Of a stretch of 64,000 nucleotides of DNA, positions 49,840 to 57,390 are shown piece by piece; the first letter of the stretch is position 1; each line of letters starts with the position of its first letter. Origin of the DNA: an uncultured Neglectibacter sp. (GTDB taxonomy: Bacteria > Bacillota > Clostridia > Oscillospirales > Acutalibacteraceae); NCBI GenBank assembly GCA_937958185.1, contig CALFFN010000019.1, forward strand, positions 53,703 through 117,702, written 5' to 3'. Both the position numbers and the translations under genes were made by a program. The notes beneath the pieces were generated by a model. It was not told the origin of the DNA. It saw only the letters and a list, made by a program, of their open reading frames with translations, and did not search any database.

Positions 49840-50697
49840 ATGAACGGGAGAAAGCTCGCTTTTACAAAAATGCATGGGTGCGGCAACGACTACATCTATT
49901 TCAACTGCTTTGAAGACCCTGTCGAGAACCCGGAAGAGCTGGCAGTCCGCCTTTCCGACCGCCATAAGGGCGTGGGCGGCGACGGCGTGATCTTGATCTG
50001 CCCTTCCCACGTTGCCGACGTGCAGATGAGAATGTTCAATCTGGACGGCAGCGAGGGGAAAATGTGCGGCAACGGCATTCGCTGTGTGGCGAAATTTGCC
50101 TACGACCACAACATCGCCCGTAAGCCGAAGCTGAAAATCGAAACCAGAAGCGGTATCAAAACCTGCACGATCCGGGAAGAGGACGGAAAAGCTGTTGCCG
50201 TCACGGTGGATATGGGGAAAGCGATTTTGCGCCCCGAAGAGATCCCCGTGAAGCTGCCGGGCAAGGCGGTTATCGGCGAAAGCGTTTCCATCGGCGGCAG
50301 AGACTGGGAGATCACCTGCGTTTCCATGGGGAACCCCCATTGCGTCGTTTTTGGAGATGACCCGGACCTTCTGGAGCTGGAGCGGCTTGGTCCGAAGTTT
50401 GAGCAGGCGCCCCTGTTCCCTGAGCAGGTGAATACGGAATTTATTCAGGTGAAAAACGACCACACCCTGAAAATGCGGGTGTGGGAGCGGGGCAGCGGCG
50501 AGACCATGGCATGCGGCACCGGCGCCTGCGCGGCAGCCGTGGCTGCGGTGCTGCGGGGTTACTGCCCGAAAGGCTCGGACATTCTTGTCCATCTCCGGGG
50601 CGGCGACCTTGTGATAAACTACACCGACGACCGGGTCCTGATGACCGGGGAAGCGGTGGAGGTGTTCCGCGGCGAAATCAATTGGGAAGCAGAATAA
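49840..50697 (+). CDS. dapF: Diaminopimelate epimerase
   Basis: A 285-residue epimerase converting LL- to meso-diaminopimelate for peptidoglycan and lysine. Both catalytic cysteines are present: Cys76 in MCGNGIRC and Cys225 in MACGTGAC. FTKMHGCGNDYIYFNCFED opens the protein. This is the functional copy, unlike the domain fused to CarB, with which it shares clear sequence similarity throughout. GGAAAGGGG precedes the ATG. pyrG follows after 22 bases. Confidence 0.96.
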   Translation: MNGRKLAFTKMHGCGNDYIYFNCFEDPVENPEELAVRLSDRHKGVGGDGVILICPSHVADVQMRMFNLDGSEGKMCGNGIRCVAKFAYDHNIARKPKLKIETRSGIKTCTIREEDGKAVAVTVDMGKAILRPEEIPVKLPGKAVIGESVSIGGRDWEITCVSMGNPHCVVFGDDPDLLELERLGPKFEQAPLFPEQVNTEFIQVKNDHTLKMRVWERGSGETMACGTGACAAAVAAVLRGYCPKGSDILVHLRGGDLVINYTDDRVLMTGEAVEVFRGEINWEAE

Positions 50698-50719
50698 CAT
50701 TTTTTGAGGGAAAAATCAT

Positions 50720-52342
50720 ATGACAAAATATATTTTCGTGACCGGCGGCGTTGTCTCCGGTCTGGGCAAGGGCATTACCGCCGCTTCTCTGGGGCGGCTT
50801 TTGAAAGCAAGAGGGCTGAAGGTGGCGGCACAGAAGCTGGACCCCTACATCAACGTGGACCCCGGCACCATGAGCCCCTATCAGCATGGGGAGGTGTACG
50901 TCACCGAGGACGGTCTGGAAACGGATCTGGACCTGGGGCACTATGAAAGGTTCATTGACGAGGATCTGAACAAATTCTCCAACCTGACCACCGGCAAGGT
51001 CTACTGGAACGTGCTGAACAAAGAGCGCCGGGGAGAATACCTGGGGGAGACGGTGCAGGTCATTCCCCATGTGACCGAGGAAATTCGGAATTTTATCTAC
51101 AGCGTGGGCAGCAAAGCCAACGCCGATATCGTCATCACGGAGATCGGCGGCACGGTGGGCGATATTGAGAGCCAGCCCTTTTTGGAAGCGATCCGCCAGG
51201 TGGCGCAGGAGGTGGGACCCGAAAACGCCCTGTTTATCCATGTGACGCTGGTGCCCTACCTGAAAAGCTCCGGCGAGCACAAGTCCAAGCCCACCCAGCA
51301 TTCGGTGAAGGAGCTGCAATCCATGGGGATCAAGCCCAATATCATCGTGCTGCGTACCGACGAGCCTATCACAGACGACAGCATTTTTCACAAGATCGCC
51401 CTGTTCTGCAATGTACAGCCGGACTGCGTCATCGAAAACCTGACCATTCCCGTGCTGTATGAAGCACCAATCATGCTGGAAAAAAATCACTTCTCCGATA
51501 TCGTCTGCCGGGAGCTGAAGCTGGACACCCCCGCCCCGGATATGAGCGACTGGCTGACTATGGTGGAAAAGATACGCAGCCGGAAGAAGACGGTAAAGAT
51601 CGCTCTGGTGGGCAAGTATGTCAAGCTGCACGACGCTTACCTTTCCGTGATGGAAGCCCTGCGCCACGCCGGCTATGACCACAGCGCCAAGGTGGAAATA
51701 GACTGGGTGGATTCCGAGACCCTGACGGAGGAGAACGTGGCGTCCCGCCTTCGGGACTGCCACGGCATGGTGATCCCCGGCGGTTTCGGTCACCGGGGCA
51801 TTGAGGGCATGGTGCTGGCGGCGAAATACGCGAGAGAAAGCGGGTTGCCCTTCCTTGGCATCTGCCTGGGCATGCAGATCGCCGTCATCGAGTTCTGCCG
51901 GAACGTCTGCGGCATTGCCGACGCCAACTCCGGCGAGTTTGACGAGTACGGGCTGCACAAGGTCATTGACTTCATGCCCGACCAGAACAAGGAAATCAAC
52001 AAGGGCGGCACCCTCCGGCTGGGCAGCTACCCCTGCCAGATCAAGCCCGGCACAAAGATGGCGGAATGCTACGGGCAGGAGCTGATCCACGAGCGGCACC
52101 GCCATCGGTACGAATTTAACAACGACTACCGGGAAACCGTGGAGGCGGCTGGCATGGTCCTTTCCGGCACGTCCCCGGACGGGCATATCGTGGAAACGGT
52201 GGAGCTGCCGGAGCACCCCTTCTTTGTGGCGGGGCAGTTCCACCCGGAGTTCAAGTCCCGCCCCAACCGCTCCCACCCGCTGTTCCGCGGGCTGATCGGC
52301 GCGGCGGTGGAATACATGGAAGAAAACGAATCGAAAAAATGA
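50720..52342 (+). CDS. pyrG: CTP synthase
   Basis: A 540-residue enzyme that makes CTP from UTP, ATP and glutamine. The amidoligase half begins KYIFVTGGVVSGLGKGITAASLGRLLKARG; the glutaminase half carries Cys382 in GICLGMQ and the His-Glu pair in AGQFHPEFKSRP. Length is normal. Its start has GAGGG eight bases upstream. It is probably co-transcribed with dapF. No ppcpp-type or C-tract attenuation sequence of the Bacillus kind was seen before it. Confidence 0.97.
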   Translation: MTKYIFVTGGVVSGLGKGITAASLGRLLKARGLKVAAQKLDPYINVDPGTMSPYQHGEVYVTEDGLETDLDLGHYERFIDEDLNKFSNLTTGKVYWNVLNKERRGEYLGETVQVIPHVTEEIRNFIYSVGSKANADIVITEIGGTVGDIESQPFLEAIRQVAQEVGPENALFIHVTLVPYLKSSGEHKSKPTQHSVKELQSMGIKPNIIVLRTDEPITDDSIFHKIALFCNVQPDCVIENLTIPVLYEAPIMLEKNHFSDIVCRELKLDTPAPDMSDWLTMVEKIRSRKKTVKIALVGKYVKLHDAYLSVMEALRHAGYDHSAKVEIDWVDSETLTEENVASRLRDCHGMVIPGGFGHRGIEGMVLAAKYARESGLPFLGICLGMQIAVIEFCRNVCGIADANSGEFDEYGLHKVIDFMPDQNKEINKGGTLRLGSYPCQIKPGTKMAECYGQELIHERHRHRYEFNNDYRETVEAAGMVLSGTSPDGHIVETVELPEHPFFVAGQFHPEFKSRPNRSHPLFRGLIGAAVEYMEENESKK

Positions 52343-52351
52343 AAATACTCC

Positions 52352-52380
52352 TTGACACCCCGAAAACTTCCTGCTATACT
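52352..52380 (+). promoter_or_regulatory. Promoter of the grpB-dapL operon
   Basis: TTGACA (52352-52357) and TATACT (52375-52380), spacer 17 bases, 10 bases after the pyrG stop. Confidence 0.88.
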
Positions 52381-52418
52381 TACCCGATTTAGCAAATCGT
52401 TTTCAAGGAGATTCGTTT

Positions 52419-52982
52419 ATGACAGGACTGAAGCGAGGAACGGTGCGCCTGAGCCCCCACGATGCGGAATGGGCGGCACAGGCGGAAAAAGCAATCGGTG
52501 TGTTGAAAGCTGTTTTCGGCGGGAGCGCCGTGGATATCCAGCACATCGGCAGCACCGCCATTCAGGGGATTCGGGCAAAGCCCATCATCGACATCGCCGT
52601 AGGTGTTCGCAGCATGGAGGGTCTGCCCTTGGAAGCACTGGAAGCCGCGGGATTTCAGGAGCGGCACAACCGATTTTCCAGCAACCTGCTTTATGTGCTG
52701 GAAACAGAGGATATGGTGCGTACCCATCAGGTGCATATTTTGATTTATGACAGCCTGCAGTGGCACAATTATGTGGATTTTCGGGACTACATGAACGCCT
52801 TCCCGGAGAGGGCGAAGGAGTATGAAGCATTGAAGCTTCGGCTTGCAGAGGAGTGCAATAACATACAGACGGTCTATACCGACGGCAAGCACGACTATAT
52901 GGAAAAGACCCTGGCTCAGGCAAGAGCCTATGCCCTTGCCCAAAAAGGGACAGGAAATCACAGAGAGGATGAGTACCGATGA
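52419..52982 (+). CDS. GrpB-family (UPF0157) protein
   Basis: A 187-residue protein of the GrpB/UPF0157 family, which has a nucleotidyltransferase-like fold. Conserved parts are VRLSPHDAEWAAQAEKAIGVLK, IQHIGSTAIQGIRAKPIIDIAV and the C-terminal KHDYMEKTLAQARAYA. Some relatives are fused to dephospho-CoA kinase, but the function of free-standing forms is unsettled. AAGGAG precedes the ATG. The dapL start codon overlaps its stop (ATGA), so the two are translated together. Confidence 0.87.
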   Translation: MTGLKRGTVRLSPHDAEWAAQAEKAIGVLKAVFGGSAVDIQHIGSTAIQGIRAKPIIDIAVGVRSMEGLPLEALEAAGFQERHNRFSSNLLYVLETEDMVRTHQVHILIYDSLQWHNYVDFRDYMNAFPERAKEYEALKLRLAEECNNIQTVYTDGKHDYMEKTLAQARAYALAQKGTGNHREDEYR

Positions 52983-54160
52983 AATTGAACGGAAATTTTC
53001 AAAATCTGGGGCAAAGCTACCTGTTTGTCACCATTGCAAAGAAGGTGGCGGCCTATACGGAGACGCACCCGGATAACAGGATCATTCGCATGGGCATTGG
53101 CGACGTGACCCTGCCCCTTGCCCCGGCGGTCATCGAAGCCATGCACCGGGCAACGGACGAAATGGCAAAGAAGGAGACCTTCCGGGGCTATTCCCCGGAC
53201 AGCAACGGATATCCCTTCCTGCGGGAAGCCATTGCGGGCTACTATCACAGCTTCGGCGTCAGCGTGGACGCTTCCGAGGTGTTCGTAGGGGACGGCGCCA
53301 AAAGCGACGTGGGCAATATTGTGGACTTATTTGATAAGGACAACACCGTGCTGGTGCCCGACCCGGTATATCCCGTGTACGTGGACACCAACACTATTTC
53401 CGGGAGAAAAATCGTTTATCTGGACGGTACGGAGGAAAACGGCTTCCTGCCCATGCCCAAGGACGACCACCCGGTGGACCTGATCTATCTCTGCTCCCCC
53501 AACAACCCCACCGGCGCGGCATATGACCGGGAACAGCTGAAAGTATGGGTGGACTATGCTTTGAAGCAGAACGCGATTTTGCTTTACGACGCCGCCTACG
53601 AAAGCTTTATTTCCGAGGACCTGCCCCGAAGCATTTTTGAGATCCCCGGCGCGGAGAAATGCGCCATCGAGTTCTGCTCCCTGTCCAAGACAGCCGGCTT
53701 TACGGGAATGCGCTGCGGCTATACGGTCATTCGCAAGGAATTGGTGGTCAACGGCGTGCAGGTCTCCAAGCTGTGGGAACGGCGGCAGGGCTGTAAGTTC
53801 AACGGCGTCAGCTACATCACCCAGCGGGCGGCGGAAGCGGTCTTTACCCCCGAGGGGCAGAAGCAGATCAGGGAGAACTTGAACTACTATCGGCAGAATG
53901 CCAGGACCATGGCGGAAGCGCTGGAAGAGATGAACGTGAAGTTTACAGGCGGGAAAAATTCCCCCTATCTCTGGCTCAAGTGCCCGGAGGGCATGGGCAG
54001 CTGGGAATATTTCGATTTCCTCTTGAACAAGGCGGAGATCGTGGGCACCCCCGGCGAGGGCTTCGGCAAAAACGGCGAGGGCTGGTTCCGGCTGACCGCT
54101 TTTGGCGACGCGGAGAAGACCAAAGAAGCCATGGAACGCATGAAAAAGCTGCAAAAATAA
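52979..54160 (+). CDS. dapL: LL-diaminopimelate aminotransferase
   Basis: A 393-residue fold-type I PLP enzyme that converts tetrahydrodipicolinate directly to LL-diaminopimelate, bypassing the acyl-blocked steps. It opens NFQNLGQSYLFVTIAKKVAAYTETHPDNRIIRMGIGDVTLPL; the PLP lysine is Lys237 in SLSKTAGFTGMRCGY; SPNNPTGAAY is also conserved. Together with DapF it completes the route to meso-DAP. It is the second gene of an operon, overlapping GrpB by 4 bases. Confidence 0.95.
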   Translation: MKLNGNFQNLGQSYLFVTIAKKVAAYTETHPDNRIIRMGIGDVTLPLAPAVIEAMHRATDEMAKKETFRGYSPDSNGYPFLREAIAGYYHSFGVSVDASEVFVGDGAKSDVGNIVDLFDKDNTVLVPDPVYPVYVDTNTISGRKIVYLDGTEENGFLPMPKDDHPVDLIYLCSPNNPTGAAYDREQLKVWVDYALKQNAILLYDAAYESFISEDLPRSIFEIPGAEKCAIEFCSLSKTAGFTGMRCGYTVIRKELVVNGVQVSKLWERRQGCKFNGVSYITQRAAEAVFTPEGQKQIRENLNYYRQNARTMAEALEEMNVKFTGGKNSPYLWLKCPEGMGSWEYFDFLLNKAEIVGTPGEGFGKNGEGWFRLTAFGDAEKTKEAMERMKKLQK

Positions 54161-54170
54161 GGAGCGCGCT

Positions 54171-54863
54171 ATGCTGGAAGAATTGAAAGAAAAGGTCTGG
54201 CGGGCGAACTTGCTGCTGCCGGAGCACCGCCTTGTCACTTTCACCTGGGGAAATGTCAGCGGTGTTGACCGGGAACGGGGACTGATGGCAATTAAGCCCA
54301 GCGGAGTGGAGTATGACAGGCTCACCCCGGAGGACATGGTGCTGGTAGATATCCACACCGGGAAAAAGGTGGAAGGAAAATGGAACCCCTCCTCCGACAC
54401 GCCTACCCATTGCGAGTTGTACCGCAGCTTTGGGGAGATCGGCGGCGTGGTGCACACCCACAGCAGATGGGCGACCACCTTCAGCCAGGCGGGGAGAGGG
54501 GTGCCGCCTTTGGGCACGACCCACGGGGACTATTTTTATGGGGAAATTCCCTGTACCCGGAAAATGACCCCGGAGGAGATCGCCGGGGAATACGAGCTGG
54601 AAACGGGCAAGGTCATTGTGGAGACTTTCTGTGGGAAAGCGCCCATGGATATCCCGGCGGTGCTGGTGCACAGCCACGGACCCTTTGCATGGGGCACGGA
54701 CGCGGAAAACGCCGTCCACAACGCCGTGGTGCTGGAGGAGCTTTGCTTCATGGCGTGGCACGCCCTGCAGCTGGAGCCTGATCTGCCCCCCATGCAGCAG
54801 GAGCTGCTCAAAAAGCACTATCTCCGCAAGCACGGGGCAAACGCCTATTATGGACAGAAATGA
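54171..54863 (+). CDS. araD: L-ribulose-5-phosphate 4-epimerase (AraD/UlaF-like)
   Basis: A 230-residue zinc aldolase-fold enzyme linking arabinose or ascorbate breakdown to the pentose phosphate pathway. Motifs: TWGNVSG, IKPSGVEYD, SSDTPTH, the zinc histidines in VVHTHSRWAT and VHSHGPFAWG, and THGDYFYGEIPCTR. No araA or araB is nearby, so the pathway is unclear, and a related aldolase such as L-fuculose-phosphate aldolase is the main alternative; the length and HGDYFYG favour the epimerase. It starts 11 bases after dapL. Confidence 0.9.
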   Translation: MLEELKEKVWRANLLLPEHRLVTFTWGNVSGVDRERGLMAIKPSGVEYDRLTPEDMVLVDIHTGKKVEGKWNPSSDTPTHCELYRSFGEIGGVVHTHSRWATTFSQAGRGVPPLGTTHGDYFYGEIPCTRKMTPEEIAGEYELETGKVIVETFCGKAPMDIPAVLVHSHGPFAWGTDAENAVHNAVVLEELCFMAWHALQLEPDLPPMQQELLKKHYLRKHGANAYYGQK

Positions 54864-55434
54864 ACCTGTTCTGCGCCGGCTTGCCGCGGGAGAACTGACA
54901 CTGCCGCTATTTTCCGATTTTGACCGCTATCAGGAGGTCAGGCAGTGCTGGCGGAAGGAGCAGGGAAAATGGGTGGTAAAGGAGATCGCCTTTCTGGAAC
55001 AGTGGAGCGAGACCGATTATCGGGAGCTGTGCCAAAGCCTGCGCGATACCCTTTCCGGGAATGGCACGGTTTGGGGGCTGTTTGTGCAGGAAAAGCTCAA
55101 GGGCTTTTGCGCTGTAGAAGGAAAGCTGCTGGGCTCCCGCCATCAATATGCGGACCTTTCCCAACTGTACGTTTCTGCCGACTGCCGCGGGCATGGATTT
55201 GGCAGGCTGCTGTTCCAAAAGGCAGTGGAGACGGGAAAACGCCATCAAGCAAAAGCACTTTACATTTCTGCTCATTCCTCGGTGGAAAGCCAGGCGTTCT
55301 ATCACCGCATGGGCTGTGTGGAAGCGGAGGAGGCAGATGACCGTCACGTGGCGGCAGAGCCCTGCGACTGCCAGCTGGAATACAGGATTGTAACGGAATC
55401 TTCACAGAAAGAACACGAAGCAGGTGTATGTTAA
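54850..55434 (+). CDS. GNAT-family N-acetyltransferase
   Basis: A 194-residue acetyltransferase. LSQLYVSADCRGHGFGRLLFQKAVETGKR is the acetyl-CoA binding motif, and ALYISAHSSVESQAFYHRMGC the following strand-helix. ATG 54850 overlaps the end of the epimerase gene by 14 bases; the open frame continues further back inside that gene but out of any homology. Likely the last gene of the grpB-dapL operon. The substrate is unknown. Confidence 0.85.
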   Translation: MDRNEPVLRRLAAGELTLPLFSDFDRYQEVRQCWRKEQGKWVVKEIAFLEQWSETDYRELCQSLRDTLSGNGTVWGLFVQEKLKGFCAVEGKLLGSRHQYADLSQLYVSADCRGHGFGRLLFQKAVETGKRHQAKALYISAHSSVESQAFYHRMGCVEAEEADDRHVAAEPCDCQLEYRIVTESSQKEHEAGVC

Positions 55435-55536
55435 GGAAAGAGAACGCCTTACGATTTGCGGGGAACTTCCTGAAGCATCGTGCGGCGTCGCTGAGAGAAT
55501 GGACCGGGCGCCGCCCGATTCCAAAGGAGGAACAAC

Positions 55537-56691
55537 ATGAAAATTCAAAATGGAAAAAAACTGGGGGCGCTGCTTTTGGCGCTGGCGCTGGCGGCAGGCT
55601 CCTTTGCGGGCTGCTCCGGCAGGCAGGGGGAGAATGCCTCCTCCGGCGCGGCTTCGGGAGGGAGCAGCGCGTCCCCTTCTTCTCAGGCAGATACGGGGAG
55701 CACCGGCAGCTATAACTACAGCGCCGGTCTTACGGAGGACGGCTATTTTGAGGGTGTTACGGCGCTGGATTATGTGACGCTGCCGGATTATAAGACCATG
55801 ACCGTGCCGGAGGACGTTTCCACGGTATCTGATGCCGACGTGGAGGACGAGCTCGATTCCATGCGGGACGGCTACGCCACCACGGAGCAGGTCAAGGACC
55901 GCCCGGTGGAGGACGGCGACACGGTGAACATCGACTACGTGGGGAGCGTTGACGGAGTTGAGTTCGAGGGCGGGAATACCGGCGGAAACGGCACTACCGT
56001 CACCATCGGCGTGACCAATTATATCGACGATTTTCTGGATCAGCTCATCGGGCATATGCCCGGGGAGACTTTCGATGTGAACGTCACCTTCCCGGAGGAT
56101 TACGGCAAGGAGGACTTAAACGGCAAAGACGCCGTATTCGTCACCACCATCAATTATATTGAAGACCAGACCCTGCCGGAGCTGACCGATGAGTTTGTGG
56201 TCTCCAACTGGAAAGAAAGCAACGGTTGGAGTAATGTGGCGGAAGCGAAAGCGGGGGTGAAGGAATCCCTGCGCGCTGCCGCTGTGGCAGATTACCTTTG
56301 GCAGGAGATCCAGGAGAAATCCACCGTGAAAGAGGTGCCCGACGCCCTGCGGAGCTACCATGAGGAATACATGAAGCAGTATTACACCAGCGTTGCGTCC
56401 CAGTACCAGATGACGGTGGAAGATTTCATCAGCCAGCAGTTCGGCGCGGAAAGCATGGAGGCGCTGGTAGAGCAGAACAGGAGCCAACTGGACAGCAACG
56501 CCAGGACCAGCCTGATCGCGCAGGCGCTCAGCGAGGACATGGACGTGAGACCCACCGATGATGACGTGAAGGATTATTTCCAGAAAGTTATGGGTTCTAA
56601 CGATTACAGCGAAGCGGAAACCTTCTATGGAATGCCCTATCTGCGCATGCTGACCCGTGAGAATCTGGTGAAGGAAATGCTCGGCAGATAA
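55537..56691 (+). CDS. FKBP-type/trigger-factor-like peptidyl-prolyl isomerase lipoprotein
   Basis: A 384-residue exported folding factor. The lipoprotein signal ends AAGSFAGCSG with Cys26, followed by a Ser/Gly/Ala-rich tether to residue ~58. An FKBP domain lies at ~125-210 (PVEDGDTVNIDYVGSVDGVEFEGGN, FLDQLIGHMPGETFDVNVTFPEDYG), then a trigger-factor-C-like helical region (~235-384). This matches secreted trigger-factor relatives with the ribosome-binding domain lost. It probably folds exported proteins outside the membrane. CAAAGGAGG precedes the ATG. Confidence 0.88.
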   Translation: MKIQNGKKLGALLLALALAAGSFAGCSGRQGENASSGAASGGSSASPSSQADTGSTGSYNYSAGLTEDGYFEGVTALDYVTLPDYKTMTVPEDVSTVSDADVEDELDSMRDGYATTEQVKDRPVEDGDTVNIDYVGSVDGVEFEGGNTGGNGTTVTIGVTNYIDDFLDQLIGHMPGETFDVNVTFPEDYGKEDLNGKDAVFVTTINYIEDQTLPELTDEFVVSNWKESNGWSNVAEAKAGVKESLRAAAVADYLWQEIQEKSTVKEVPDALRSYHEEYMKQYYTSVASQYQMTVEDFISQQFGAESMEALVEQNRSQLDSNARTSLIAQALSEDMDVRPTDDDVKDYFQKVMGSNDYSEAETFYGMPYLRMLTRENLVKEMLGR

Positions 56692-57106
56692 TGGGCGGAA
56701 AAAGCAGTGGCAAGTATGAGATACTTGCCTTTTGCTTCGCAAAACCATATTTTTTCATAGTCTCTAGGGTACACTGCCATCAAGGGACAAAAAAGCTTCG
56801 GTCACACCGTGACCGATTTTGCGTTGCAAAACCGCTTTTTTCAGCGGCTCAAGGGTACACTGCTCTATAAAGGTTGGTGTCCTAACATTCCTTGAATGGG
56901 CGGAAAAATATTTCACGGCAGATTAAAAAATCAGAAAAGGCGGTTTTCGTTTAGAAAATCGGCTGCGGTGCAGCCGAAGCCTTTTCCAGGAAGAAAGGCG
57001 CAGCCTTTCTTTTGCTTCGCAAAACCCTGCTTTTTCAGCGGCTCTAGGGTACACTGTTCTATGGGCGCAGGAGTTCTAAAAACCTGTGGAATGGGCGGAA
57101 AAAATG
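56689..57106 (+). repeat. Three-copy compound non-coding repeat
   Basis: A ~55-base unit (TTTTGCTTCGCAAAACC, then TTTTTTCAGCGGCTCTAGG, GTACACTG and TCTAT) occurs at 56730-56780, 56817-56878 and 57010-57062. A companion box, AATGGGCGGAAAAA, occurs at 56689, 56894 and 57089. Copy 1 of the unit is the most degenerate. Each unit can fold (GCTTCGC mini-hairpin; AGCGGCT). No ORF covers the array. The 56692-57203 gap is otherwise without a gene. Confidence 0.8.
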
Positions 57107-57203
57107 TTTCCCGCTGCAATAAGAGGGCTTGCAATCGTCAGCATGTTCTGAAAATGCTAACAACTAAAAACTAACAACTAACAACTAAAAGGGGGTGGTA
57201 CAA

Positions 57204-57284
57204 ATGGTTCTGAAGAGAAATGGGATTTACTGCTGCAGGACTGGATTCACTGTGCTCCGTACAAGCCCGATGGATGCGGAATAA
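57204..57284 (+). CDS. Candidate leader peptide of the ABC-F gene
   Basis: A 26-codon ORF beginning MVLKRNGIYCCRTGFTVLR, with AGGGGGTGG six bases upstream. Its end overlaps the first arm (57254-57264) of a hairpin whose other arm leads into a terminator. This is the layout of ribosome-stalling leader ORFs that induce antibiotic-resistance ABC-F genes. Confidence 0.6.
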   Translation: MVLKRNGIYCCRTGFTVLRTSPMDAE

Positions 57285-57328
57285 GCAGGCTGATCCATTG
57301 TACGGAGCGATTCTTCGGATCGCCTTTT
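57254..57328 (+). promoter_or_regulatory. Attenuator of the ABC-F gene
   Basis: GCTCCGTACAA (57254-57264) pairs perfectly with TTGTACGGAGC (57298-57308). The last two bases of that arm are also the first of a small stem, GCGAT/ATCGC (57307-57323), followed by CTTTTCC. The two structures are mutually exclusive at their edge, which fits attenuation. Another hairpin (57348-57376) ends at the AAAGGAG of the ABC-F gene. Confidence 0.6.
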
Positions 57329-57390
57329 CCTATTCCGTGTGGTCGGGTTTGTGAAAACGGATATTTTTCACAAACAAAGGAGCAAAGACC

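Noticed and set aside
56689..57106. CRISPR array
   Set aside because: Only three imperfect units with unequal spacing (about 87 and 193 bases) and no cas genes.
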